This document shows, in pieces, positions 32,579 through 40,859 of a stretch of DNA of 64,000 bases. How positions within the stretch are numbered: position 1 is the stretch's first letter; every line of letters starts with the position of its first letter. The stretch spans positions 62,001 through 126,000 of the forward strand of contig NZ_JAFKRH010000031.1 in the NCBI RefSeq assembly GCF_019038465.1. The letters run 5' to 3'. The notes below the pieces were generated by a model. That model ran no database searches and was not told the DNA's origin. It worked only from the letters and a program-made list of their open reading frames with translations. Both the position numbers and the translations under genes were made by a program. This DNA comes from Synechococcus sp. CCY 0621. GTDB lineage: Bacteria; Cyanobacteriota; Cyanobacteriia; PCC-6307; Cyanobiaceae.

Positions 32579-33310
32579 ATGACGGTCTCGCTCCAGGCCG
32601 ATGACACGGCTCGCGGCGCCTCCACCATCGTCTCGGTGCGGGGTCTGAGCCACTGGTACGGCACCGGCTCCATGGAGCGCCAGGTGCTGCAGGGCATCGA
32701 CCTCGACATCCACCCCGGGGAGGTGGTGCTGCTCACGGGACCCTCCGGCTGCGGCAAGACCACCCTGCTCACGCTGGTGGGGGCCCTGCGCCAGGTGATG
32801 GAGGGATCGGTGCGGGTGCTGGGCTGCGAGCTCAAGGATTCCAGCCGCCACGAGCGCCAGCTGCTGCGCCGCAGCGTCGGGATGATCTTCCAGGGCCACA
32901 ACCTGCTGCGCTGCCTCACGGCGGAGCAGAACGTCCAGATGGGGGCCGACCTGCTGCCGGATTTGGGCTATCGCGCCCGTCGCGATCTTTCCCGGGAATG
33001 GCTGCGGGCCGTGGGGCTGTCCGACCACCTCGGCAAGCTCCCCCACGACCTTTCCGGCGGCCAGAAGCAGCGGGTGGCGATCGCCAGGGCCCTGGCCGCC
33101 CACCCCCGCCTGCTGCTGGCCGACGAACCCACCGCCGCCCTCGATAGCCGCACCGGCCGGGAGGTGGTGGATCTGCTCAAGCGGCTGGCCCGGGATGAGG
33201 GCTGCGGGGTGCTGATGGTGACCCACGACCCGCGCATCCTCGATGTGGCCGACCGGCTGGTGCGCATGGAGGATGGCCGGCTCTGGGCCAGTGAGGTCCT
33301 GGTCGGTTGA
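32579..33310 (+). CDS. devA: DevA-type ABC transporter ATP-binding protein
   Basis: The protein has 243 residues and is an ATPase of the MacB/LolD/DevA class. Walker A is GPSGCGKTT (54-62), the Q loop is FQGHNLL (Gln105), the signature is LSGGQKQ (158-164), Walker B is LLLADEP (178-184) and the switch histidine is in VTHDPR. It powers the DevBC exporter. It starts five bases after the devC stop. Its base composition is that of the host chromosome, in contrast to devC. Confidence 0.92.
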   Translation: MTVSLQADDTARGASTIVSVRGLSHWYGTGSMERQVLQGIDLDIHPGEVVLLTGPSGCGKTTLLTLVGALRQVMEGSVRVLGCELKDSSRHERQLLRRSVGMIFQGHNLLRCLTAEQNVQMGADLLPDLGYRARRDLSREWLRAVGLSDHLGKLPHDLSGGQKQRVAIARALAAHPRLLLADEPTAALDSRTGREVVDLLKRLARDEGCGVLMVTHDPRILDVADRLVRMEDGRLWASEVLVG

Positions 33311-33352
33311 GTAGGGTGGAGCCTGACAGTCTTTTCGAAGCGCCGAAGCCCT

Positions 33353-33508
33353 ATGTCGAAACGCAGGAACCTGAAGAAGGAAAAGCAGGAACGCAACCGG
33401 GCCTACGCCCGCAAGTTCAAGAAGCGCAAGCTGCGTAACGACGGCCGTGGTGAAGGGGCCGGCAACGGTGTGACCGGCACGGCCAACAACGGCGGCGCCG
33501 CGGACTGA
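33353..33508 (+). CDS. Small, highly basic conserved protein
   Basis: The protein has 51 residues. The first half is strongly basic (MSKRRNLKKEKQERNRAYAR, then KFKKRKLRND) and the second half is glycine/asparagine-rich and disordered. The charge pattern suggests RNA or ribosome binding, but no function is known to me. I recall similar short proteins in picocyanobacteria. It is followed 27 bases later by a strong intrinsic terminator, which supports it as a separate expressed gene. Confidence 0.65.
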   Translation: MSKRRNLKKEKQERNRAYARKFKKRKLRNDGRGEGAGNGVTGTANNGGAAD

Positions 33509-33535
33509 TCGCGCCTGTCCGGTCATGGCGACACC

Positions 33536-33565
33536 GGGGGGATTCGATCGGGATCCCCCCTTTTT
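33536..33565 (+). terminator. Rho-independent terminator
   Basis: A perfect 8-base stem (GGGGGGAT / ATCCCCCC, 33536-33543 and 33553-33560) encloses a 9-base loop and is followed directly by TTTTT. It ends the transcript of the small basic protein gene, and possibly of devBCA, before the glycosyltransferase. Confidence 0.9.
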
Positions 33566-33625
33566 CATGGCCGCCTTCCCCATCTCCTTGCCGCTGCCTA
33601 CGGCCCTGCCACGCCCCGGACCCCG

Positions 33626-34564
33626 ATGTTCATCAGCGTCGTCATCCCCACCTACAACCGGCTGCCGATCCTGCGCCAGTGCCTGCAGGCCCTGGAGCGC
33701 CAGGAGACCGGCGGCCCCCTGCAGGCCTATGAGGTGGTGCTGGTTGATGACGGCTCCACCGATGACACGGTGCGCTGGCTGGATGCCCATGCCACCGCCT
33801 TCCCCCATCTGCGCCTGATCCGCCAGGACCACGGCGGCCCCGCCGAAGGCCGCAACCGGGGGGTGGACGAGGCCCGCGGCGACGTGATCGTCTTCATCGA
33901 CAGCGACCTGGTGGTGACGGAGCGGTTCCTGCTGCACCACGCCACGGCCCTGCAGCGCGCCTGGGCGGAGAGCGGCGATCGGCTCTGCTTCACCTACGGC
34001 GCCGTGATCAACACCCACAATTTCGAGGCGCCCACAGCGGAGCCCCACAAGCTGCGCGATCTCTCCTGGGCCTACTTCGCCACCGGCAACGTGGCGATCG
34101 ATCGCCGGGTGCTGGAGCAGTCCGGTCTGTTCGACACCGGCTTCCGTCTCTACGGCTGGGAGGACCTGGAGCTGGGGGAACGGCTGCGCCGCATGGGTGT
34201 GCGGCTGGTGCGCTGCCCCGAAGCCGTGGGCTACCACTGGCATCCGCCCCTGAGCCTGGATCAGATCCCGGACCTGGTGCGGGTGGAGCGGGAACGGGCC
34301 CGCATGGGCCTGGTGTTCTACCGCAAGCACCCCACCTGGCGGGTGCGCTTCATCATCCAGTACACCTGGCTGCACCTGGCGTTGTGGGAGTTGCTCACCC
34401 TGGGCGGCCTGATCAATGAGCGCAGCCTGCGGCCCCTGCTGCGCTGGCTGATCCGCCACGGCAAAGCGGGTCTGGCGATGGAGCTGCTGCGCTTGCCCCT
34501 CAATCGTTTCGGAGTGCGGGCCCTCCATGCCGAAGCCCGCCAGCAGGGCCATTTGGTAGGTTGA
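33626..34564 (+). CDS. Family 2 glycosyltransferase
   Basis: The protein has 312 residues and a GT-A fold. It has SVVIPTYNRLPILRQCLQAL, the nucleotide-binding VLVDDGSTDDT, and the DxD-like FIDSDLVV. The acceptor-side segment is LYGWEDLELGERLRRMG, where the E-D pair holds the probable catalytic base. No membrane segment is convincing, although the C-terminal 80 residues are amphipathic and could bind the membrane. The sugar and acceptor cannot be read; the ED-E motif resembles chondroitin-polymerase-like and cell-surface enzymes. It lies between the terminator at 33536 and rpsB. Confidence 0.85.
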   Translation: MFISVVIPTYNRLPILRQCLQALERQETGGPLQAYEVVLVDDGSTDDTVRWLDAHATAFPHLRLIRQDHGGPAEGRNRGVDEARGDVIVFIDSDLVVTERFLLHHATALQRAWAESGDRLCFTYGAVINTHNFEAPTAEPHKLRDLSWAYFATGNVAIDRRVLEQSGLFDTGFRLYGWEDLELGERLRRMGVRLVRCPEAVGYHWHPPLSLDQIPDLVRVERERARMGLVFYRKHPTWRVRFIIQYTWLHLALWELLTLGGLINERSLRPLLRWLIRHGKAGLAMELLRLPLNRFGVRALHAEARQQGHLVG

Positions 34565-34672
34565 CTGGGTAACCCCAACACCGCACACCTGCACGTTTCG
34601 GGTGATCCGCTGCCTGTCCTATGGCGCGGCATCCCTGGCAGGTGGAGGCCAACCCGAAACCCCCCAACACCC

Positions 34673-35389
34673 ATGGCTGTCGTCACTCTCTCCGAGATGA
34701 TGGAAGCTGGTGCCCACTTCGGACACCAGACCCGTCGCTGGAATCCCAAGATGTCGCGCTACATCTATTGCGCGCGCAACGGAGTCCACATCATTGATCT
34801 CGTGCAGACCGCCGTCTGCATGAACAACGCCTACAAATGGACCCGCAGTGCTGCCCGCAGCGGCAAGCGCTTCCTGTTCGTCGGCACCAAGAAACAGGCC
34901 TCCGAGGTGATCGCCCAGGAAGCCGCCCGCTGCGGCGCCTCCTATGTCAACCAGCGCTGGCTGGGCGGCATGCTCACCAACTGGAGCACGATGCGCGCCC
35001 GCATCGACCGGCTCAAGGACCTGGAGCGCATGGAGTCCTCCGGCGCCATCGCCATGCGGCCCAAGAAGGAAGCCGCCGTGCTTCGCCGTGAACTCGACCG
35101 TCTGCAGAAGTACCTCGGTGGGCTGAAGAACATGCGCCGCCTGCCCGATGTGGTGGTGCTGGTGGACCAGCGCCGCGAAACCAACGCCGTGCTCGAGTGC
35201 CGCAAGCTCGACATTCCGCTGGTGTCAATGCTCGACACCAACTGCGATCCGGATCTCTGCGACGTCCCCATTCCCTGCAACGACGACGCCGTGCGCTCCG
35301 TGCAACTGGTGCTGGGCCGCCTTGCGGATGCCATCAATGAAGGCCGCCATGGAGCCCAGGATCAGCGCAGCGGCGACGACGACGCCTGA
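34673..35389 (+). CDS. rpsB: 30S ribosomal protein S2
   Basis: The protein has 238 residues. [25 protein letters not shown] (quoted in part), [28 protein letters not shown] and the C-terminal [12 protein letters not shown] and [16 protein letters not shown] motifs are typical S2. It binds near the 30S head-body junction. It forms the conserved rpsB-tsf pair, 38 bases before tsf. The 108-base leader after the glycosyltransferase may hold its promoter; a TTGACT at 34561 is the best -35 candidate, but no good -10 follows it. Confidence 0.97.
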   Translation: MAVVTLSEMMEAGAHFGHQTRRWNPKMSRYIYCARNGVHIIDLVQTAVCMNNAYKWTRSAARSGKRFLFVGTKKQASEVIAQEAARCGASYVNQRWLGGMLTNWSTMRARIDRLKDLERMESSGAIAMRPKKEAAVLRRELDRLQKYLGGLKNMRRLPDVVVLVDQRRETNAVLECRKLDIPLVSMLDTNCDPDLCDVPIPCNDDAVRSVQLVLGRLADAINEGRHGAQDQRSGDDDA

Positions 35390-35427
35390 GCCCTTCACTC
35401 CCTCCCGACCTCCCTCCCACCCAACCC

Positions 35428-36087
35428 ATGGCTGAGATCACAGCGAAGCTCGTCAAGGAACTGCGCGACAAGACCGGCGCGGGCATGATGGACTGCAAGA
35501 AGGCCCTCACCGAGTCCGGTGGGGATGCCACCAAAGCGGCCGAATGGCTGCGCCAGAAGGGCATCGCCACCGCCGAGAAGAAGGCCGGCCGCACGGCGGC
35601 TGAAGGGGCCGTCGGCAGTTACATCCACACCGGTGCCCGCGTCGGTGTGCTGGTGGAGGTGAACTGCGAGACCGATTTCGTGGCCCGCGGTGAGCTCTTC
35701 CAGGAGCTGGTGCGCAACGTGGCGATGCAGATCGCCGCCTGCCCCAACGTGGAATACGTCACCACCGACGACATTCCCCCTGAAGTGGCGGAGCGCGAGA
35801 AGTCCATCGAGATGGGTCGCGACGATCTCGCCGGCAAGAAGGAGGAGATGAAGGTCAAGATCGTGGCCGGGCGCATCGGCAAACGCCTCAAGGAACTGGC
35901 CCTGATGGACCAGCCCTTCATCCGCGACAACACCCAGACGGTGGGTGAGATGGTCAAGTCGGCCGCCGGCAAGACCGGCGAGAACATCCGCGTGCGCCGC
36001 TTCACCCGCTACACCCTCGGCGAGGGCATCGAGGTGGAGCAGTCCGACTTCGCAGCGGAAGTGGCGGCGATGGCCAAGGCGGCCTGA
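35428..36087 (+). CDS. tsf: Elongation factor Ts
   Basis: The protein has 219 residues. It begins with [21 protein letters not shown] (quoted in part), MDCKKALTE and the core signature [12 protein letters not shown]-Ts exchanges GDP for GTP on EF-Tu. The length is that of the short bacterial/cyanobacterial form, without the S1-type extensions found in some plastid versions. It is cotranscribed with rpsB upstream and followed 10 bases later by the acidic hypothetical gene. Confidence 0.97.
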   Translation: MAEITAKLVKELRDKTGAGMMDCKKALTESGGDATKAAEWLRQKGIATAEKKAGRTAAEGAVGSYIHTGARVGVLVEVNCETDFVARGELFQELVRNVAMQIAACPNVEYVTTDDIPPEVAEREKSIEMGRDDLAGKKEEMKVKIVAGRIGKRLKELALMDQPFIRDNTQTVGEMVKSAAGKTGENIRVRRFTRYTLGEGIEVEQSDFAAEVAAMAKAA

Positions 36088-36097
36088 GCCGGAGCCG

Positions 36098-37198
36098 TTG
36101 AGCGAACCCTCCGACGCGATCGATCTGCCGGGTCAGTTGCAGGCCCTGACCCGGCAGCTGACCGCCTCGAACCCGGAGCTCTATCGCCATGTGGCCCTCT
36201 ATCTGCAGGTGCTGCGCCAGGTGCTGCCCCAGCGGGTGCAGCAGGCCTGCTTCCATCTGGCCACCCAGGTTCACCCCCATCGCTACGCCGAACTCCCCGA
36301 AGAGCGCCGTCGCCTGCTGCTTGGCCAGATCAACGAGCTGGTGAGCCGTTGCTCCAGCCTGCTGACGGTGGAGCAGCTGGTGATCCTCGCCTCCCAGATC
36401 TCCCGCGAACGTCAGCGGCGGGAGCGCCACGAGCGCCAGCAGCTCCTGGAGGAACTCTCCTGGGATGGGGAGTCCCCCGACCGTTCTCCCGAGCCGGAAC
36501 CCCTCCCGCCAGGGTCGGTGCAGATCGCCATGGCTCCGCCCCTGAGCGGGGCCTCCTTCCTGATGGCAGCGCTGGCCCATGGGGCTGGCGTGGCCGCCGA
36601 TGACCGCCCTTCCGACGACGAGGAGGCGGACGAGGACACCGATGGCGACGTCCAGGCCGAAGCCCAGGACCAGCCCGTTGACGACGAACAGGACGACGAC
36701 GATGAGCCTGCATCCCCGCAGGATCAGTCCCTGTGGCAGGCGGGCCGGTTACCGGAAGATCCCGAGCAGGTGCTGCGCTGGATGGATGGCATGGAGCTGG
36801 CCCTGGGCCGGCGTCTTCGCAACCTGTCCCATGCCATCAACGTGGAGCTGCTGCGGGGCGGCGTCAGCCGCAGCCTGCTGCCGGTGAGCCTGCTGGATGC
36901 GGTGCTCGACGGTCAGCTGGAGACCATGGCCGCCCCAGCCAACCTGATGCGACTGCCCCTCCCCTTCGGCGCCAGCCGTTCCCCCCAGGCCCACGCCATG
37001 GCGGTGCTGCTGCGCCCCGTGGAACTGGAACTGGAAGAACCCCGGCTGCGCACCTGCCGGCGGCGGCTGCAGCAGCATCGCCAGGAGGTTCGCAGAATGG
37101 CCCAGCAGTTCCGTCGTCTGCAACGGCGGTCACGGATCCATCAGGCCGAACAGCTTTGGCTGCAGGACATCCGCCCCCCATCGATTCCCAGCGACTGA
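36098..37198 (+). CDS. Conserved hypothetical protein with acidic central linker
   Basis: The protein has 366 residues from a TTG start ten bases after tsf. The N-terminal helical half (about 1-130) includes LYRHVALYLQVLRQVLPQR and the YAELPEERRRLLLGQI region. A highly acidic linker follows (about 168-208, with DDEEADEDTDGD and DDEQDDDDE). The C-terminal helical half ends in an arginine/glutamine-rich coiled coil (RRRLQQHRQEVRRMAQQFRR). No catalytic motif is recognised. It resembles uncharacterised cyanobacterial proteins encoded next to recG. The 3' end overlaps the recG frame. Confidence 0.65.
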   Translation: MSEPSDAIDLPGQLQALTRQLTASNPELYRHVALYLQVLRQVLPQRVQQACFHLATQVHPHRYAELPEERRRLLLGQINELVSRCSSLLTVEQLVILASQISRERQRRERHERQQLLEELSWDGESPDRSPEPEPLPPGSVQIAMAPPLSGASFLMAALAHGAGVAADDRPSDDEEADEDTDGDVQAEAQDQPVDDEQDDDDEPASPQDQSLWQAGRLPEDPEQVLRWMDGMELALGRRLRNLSHAINVELLRGGVSRSLLPVSLLDAVLDGQLETMAAPANLMRLPLPFGASRSPQAHAMAVLLRPVELELEEPRLRTCRRRLQQHRQEVRRMAQQFRRLQRRSRIHQAEQLWLQDIRPPSIPSD

Positions 37199-39690
37199 CC
37201 GGGTCCTCCGACGGCCAGGGAGGGGGCGCGTCCGCCCTGGACGCTGTCGATGCCTGGTGCACCCCCCTGCAGCTCGCCTGCCGTCTGGAGGCCGAAGCCG
37301 GCTTTGGCGATCTCCAGGGACGGCGGGACCGTTTCAGCGGCTTCGTCAGCGCCAGCCTCGCCGCTCCGGTGGCGGGGCTCGAGGCCGCCGAACGCCAGCA
37401 GCTGGCCGCCCTGGCCCGTGACTTCGGCGGCTATGGCGAGCTGGCCCTGGGGAGCCGCCAGGGCCTGGTGCGCAAGCTGCGCCAGGCCCTGCATGAGCTG
37501 CGCTGCCGCCGCCGGGAGGTCTTGCCAGTGGCGCCCCCACGGCTGCGGCTGGCGGCGCCCCCCGCACGCTCCGCGGCCCGCTTGACCGCCCAGACCCCCC
37601 TTTCGGAGGTGGCCGGCATCGGGCCGAAGACCGCCACCCGGCTGGCCGCCCTGGGGCTGCTGGTGGTGCGCGATCTGGTGCACCACTACCCCCGCGACTA
37701 CCTCGATTACGCCCATCTGGTGCGGATCGCCGCCCTGGAGCCGGGGCGGACCGCCACGATCGTGGCCACCGTGCGTCGTTGCCACGCCTTCGGCAGCCCC
37801 CGCAACCCGAATCTGGCGATCCTGGAGCTGCATCTCCAGGACGTCACGGGTCGCCTCAAGGTGACGCGCTTCTTTGCCGGCCGCCGCTTCAGCAGCCCCG
37901 GCTGGTTGAAGTCCCAGCAGCGGCTCTACCCGGTGGGGGCCACGGTGGCCGTAAGCGGCCTGGTCAAGGAGAGCCCCTACGGCCCTGGCTTCGCCGATCC
38001 CCTGCTGGAGGTGCTGGAGGCCCCCGGGGCGCCGGTGCGCTCGGAGCAGATCGGCCGCTTCGTGCCCGTCTATGCCCTCACCGAGGGCCTCAACGGCGAG
38101 ACCCTCGCCCGGGCCATCGCCGCGGTGCTGCCCTCGGCGATCCGCTGGCCGGATCCGCTGCCGGAACCCCTGCGCCTGGCGTTGGGGTTGGTGGGCCGTG
38201 GCGAGGCCCTGCAGGGCCTGCACCGTCCCGCCGACAGGGAGGAGTTGCAGCGTTGTCGGCGGCGGCTGGTGTTCGACGAGTTCCTGCTGCTGCAGCTGGC
38301 CCTGGGTCAGCGGCGCGAGCGCCTGCGCCGCTCACCGGCCCCACCGCTGCTGCTGCCCGTGGATGGCGAAGACCTGGTGAGCCGGTTCCTGGCCCTGCTG
38401 CCGTTCCCGCTCACCGGCGCCCAGAACCGGGTGCTGGCCGAGATCCGCGCCGACATGGAGCGGCCCCAGCCCATGGCCCGGCTGGTCCAGGGGGACGTGG
38501 GCAGTGGCAAGACGGTGGTGGCCCTGGCGGCCCTGCTGGGCGCCATCCAGGCGGGCCATCAGGGGGCCCTGATGGCCCCCACCGAGGTGCTGGCGGCCCA
38601 GCATTTCCACAAGCTGGCCGGCTGGCTGCCCCAGCTCAACGTCAGCATCGCGTTGCTCACCGGCTCCACCCCCGCCCGCCGCCGCCGCCAGATGCTGCAG
38701 GACCTGGCCAACGGGCAGGTGAACCTGCTGGTGGGCACCCACGCCCTGCTCGAGGACCCGGTCCAGTTCGACCGCCTCGGCCTGGTGGTGGTGGATGAGC
38801 AGCACCGCTTCGGTGTGCGCCAGCGCAACCGGCTGCTGGCCAAGGGGCTCCAGCCCCATCTGCTGACCATGACCGCCACGCCGATCCCCCGCACCCTGGC
38901 CCTCTCGATCCATGGCGATCTGGACATCAGCCAGATCGACGAACTGCCGCCGGGTCGCACCCCCATCCGCACCCGCCTGCTGCGGGGATCGGAGCGCCCC
39001 AGTGCCTGGGAGCTCGTGCGCCAGGAGGTGGCCAAGGGTCAGCGGGCCTACGTGGTGCTGCCCCTGGTGGAGGAATCGGAGAAGCTCGACCTGCGCTCGG
39101 CGGTGGAGGTGCACCGCCACCTTGATGAGGAGGTGTTCCCCGCCCTTGCTGTGGGGCTGCTGCACGGGCGCATGACAGGCGAGGAGAAGCAACGCGCCAT
39201 CAGCGCCTTCCAGGAGGGGCGCTCCCAGGTGCTGGTGTCCACCACGGTGGTGGAGGTGGGGGTGGACGTGCCGGAGGCGAGTGTGATGGTGATCGAACAT
39301 GCCGAGCGCTTCGGACTGGCCCAGCTGCACCAGCTGCGGGGCCGGGTGGGCCGGGGCGCCGCCGCCTCCCATTGCCTGCTGCTGCACGAGGGCGACAACG
39401 CCATGGCCCGCCAGCGGCTGGAGCTGCTGGCTCGCAGCAGCGACGGCTTCGAGATCGCCGAGATGGACCTGAGACTCAGGGGCCCCGGCCAGGTGCTCGG
39501 CACACGCCAGTCGGGGCTGCCGGACCTGGCCCTGGCCAGCCTCAGCGACGACGGCGCCGTGCTGGAGGAGGCCCGGCTGGCGGCGCGGCGCATCCTGGCG
39601 TCGGACCCTGGCCTGGAACGCCAGCCGAACCTGCGCGAAGCCCTTGAAGCCCAGCGGCGCCGTTCGGTGGAGGCGGCCCAGTTGAATTGA
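37156..39690 (+). CDS. recG: ATP-dependent DNA helicase RecG
   Basis: The protein has about 844 residues. A cyanobacteria-type N-terminal extension precedes the helix-hairpin element PLSEVAGIGPKTATRLAALG and the wedge/OB domain. The helicase core has Walker A GDVGSGKTVVA, the DEQH box in VVDEQHRFGVRQRNRL (quoted in part), TATPIPRTLAL and motif VI QLRGRVGRG. RecG remodels stalled forks and branch-migrates Holliday junctions. The start is uncertain: TTG at 37156 is the first candidate of suitable length and overlaps the upstream gene by 43 bases. Confidence 0.95.
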   Translation: MAAGHPPPIDSQRLTGSSDGQGGGASALDAVDAWCTPLQLACRLEAEAGFGDLQGRRDRFSGFVSASLAAPVAGLEAAERQQLAALARDFGGYGELALGSRQGLVRKLRQALHELRCRRREVLPVAPPRLRLAAPPARSAARLTAQTPLSEVAGIGPKTATRLAALGLLVVRDLVHHYPRDYLDYAHLVRIAALEPGRTATIVATVRRCHAFGSPRNPNLAILELHLQDVTGRLKVTRFFAGRRFSSPGWLKSQQRLYPVGATVAVSGLVKESPYGPGFADPLLEVLEAPGAPVRSEQIGRFVPVYALTEGLNGETLARAIAAVLPSAIRWPDPLPEPLRLALGLVGRGEALQGLHRPADREELQRCRRRLVFDEFLLLQLALGQRRERLRRSPAPPLLLPVDGEDLVSRFLALLPFPLTGAQNRVLAEIRADMERPQPMARLVQGDVGSGKTVVALAALLGAIQAGHQGALMAPTEVLAAQHFHKLAGWLPQLNVSIALLTGSTPARRRRQMLQDLANGQVNLLVGTHALLEDPVQFDRLGLVVVDEQHRFGVRQRNRLLAKGLQPHLLTMTATPIPRTLALSIHGDLDISQIDELPPGRTPIRTRLLRGSERPSAWELVRQEVAKGQRAYVVLPLVEESEKLDLRSAVEVHRHLDEEVFPALAVGLLHGRMTGEEKQRAISAFQEGRSQVLVSTTVVEVGVDVPEASVMVIEHAERFGLAQLHQLRGRVGRGAAASHCLLLHEGDNAMARQRLELLARSSDGFEIAEMDLRLRGPGQVLGTRQSGLPDLALASLSDDGAVLEEARLAARRILASDPGLERQPNLREALEAQRRRSVEAAQLN

Positions 39691-39725
39691 TCCGGCCCAC
39701 CGGGCCGACCCGTGCCCACCGCCCC

Positions 39726-40433
39726 ATGCCCCCTCTGCGCCCCTGGAGTCCGATCCCCATCGCCGAGGCCGGCGACCCCCTGGACGAGCTGCCGGCGACG
39801 CTGTGGCGACTGGAGCCCCATCCGTATCAGGCCCTGGGGGCGCCCTACGGCACCGGCGCCAGTCCGTTCCGGCTGAGGCGGGGGGTGATCGCCCGGCTGA
39901 AGATGGCCCAGGGCCTGCTTCAGCAGCAGCAGCCCCACTGGCGGCTGGCGATCTTCGATGCCTGGCGCCCCCTTGCCGTGCAGGCCTTCATGGTTCGCCA
40001 CGCCTTCTGCGAGGTCTGCCGGGAGCGGGGCCTCGACCCCGATGCGATCGGACCTGCCCAGGCGGCCGTGGCGGCGGAGGTGGATCGCTTCTGGGCTCCG
40101 CCGAGCCCTGATCCGGCCACGCCGCCCCCCCACAGCACCGGGGCGGCGGTGGATCTCACCCTGGCCGAGGCCGACGGCCAGCCCCTGGCGATGGGCGGGG
40201 AGATCGACGCGATCGGGGCCATCTCCCATCCCGAGCACTACGCAGGCTCCTCACCTGGCAGCGAGGCTGCCGACTGGCACGCCCGCCGGCGCCTGCTGGC
40301 GGCGGTGATGGGGGCGGCGGGGTTTGCCCAGCACCCGAACGAGTGGTGGCACTTCAGCCACGGTGACCAGCTCTGGGCCTGGCGATGCCAGGAGCCGCAG
40401 GCGCTCTATGGCGCCGTCGCCGGGGAGGGTTGA
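39726..40433 (+). CDS. D-alanyl-D-alanine dipeptidase-like protein (VanX/DdpX family)
   Basis: The protein has 235 residues. The zinc-binding motif SxHxxGxAxD is PHSTGAAVDLTL, and the second is EWWHFSHGD with the catalytic glutamate and a zinc histidine. FDAWRPLAVQ matches the substrate-site arginine segment. VanX-type enzymes split D-Ala-D-Ala during wall turnover. No vancomycin-resistance genes are nearby, so a housekeeping role is more likely. An ATG at 39687 overlaps the end of recG; 39726 gives the better fit. A small hairpin lies at 39693-39707. Confidence 0.85.
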   Translation: MPPLRPWSPIPIAEAGDPLDELPATLWRLEPHPYQALGAPYGTGASPFRLRRGVIARLKMAQGLLQQQQPHWRLAIFDAWRPLAVQAFMVRHAFCEVCRERGLDPDAIGPAQAAVAAEVDRFWAPPSPDPATPPPHSTGAAVDLTLAEADGQPLAMGGEIDAIGAISHPEHYAGSSPGSEAADWHARRRLLAAVMGAAGFAQHPNEWWHFSHGDQLWAWRCQEPQALYGAVAGEG

Positions 40434-40807
40434 GGCGCGGCCACGGGGATCACCGTGCCGGGCAGGGTCAGGCCCAGGGTCCTGAACAGCACGCTGGCCT
40501 GGGGACGGGTCAACAGCCCCTTCTGGACGCAGCGCTTGAGGCTGGCCAGGGTCAGGTCATCCTGGACGCGGCGCAACTTGGCCAGCACCTCGGGGCTCTG
40601 GTCGGCGTAAGGCCGCAGGTGGTTCTTGTAGGAGGCGCTGATCGACTCCGGTTTGCAGGCCTGGGGGTCTGAATCGAAGTACTGGACAGGCGCCTCGGGG
40701 GGCCGGGGGCGTTCCGCCGCCTCGCTGGTGCGGCCGGCCCCGGGCAGGAAACCCAGCAGCACTCCGCAGAGCAGGGCCTGGACGGCGACGTCCGTACGGT
40801 TCGGCAT
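40406..40807 (-). CDS. Secreted hypothetical protein
   Basis: The protein has 133 residues. Residues 1-25 resemble a signal peptide (VAVQALLCGVLLGFLPGAG). The mature part has two cysteines, in QACKPESISASYKNHLRPY and LKRCVQKGLLT, and a short helical domain with PEVLAKLRRVQDDLTLASLKRC (quoted in part). No family is recognised. The start at 40807 puts the signal peptide at the N-terminus. Its 3' end overlaps the converging VanX-like gene by 28 bases; it lies downstream of sir on the same strand with a 52-base gap. Confidence 0.6.
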   Translation of the reverse strand: MPNRTDVAVQALLCGVLLGFLPGAGRTSEAAERPRPPEAPVQYFDSDPQACKPESISASYKNHLRPYADQSPEVLAKLRRVQDDLTLASLKRCVQKGLLTRPQASVLFRTLGLTLPGTVIPVAAPQPSPATAP

Positions 40808-40859
40808 GCGCAGGAGCTGAAACGTGACCAACGTTAGGTGGCCTCCAGGGACGGCCTGA

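Noticed and set aside
34561-34672. Full promoter for rpsB from the TTGACT at 34561
   Set aside because: No acceptable -10 lies at 16-18 bases, so only a weak -35 candidate can be mentioned.
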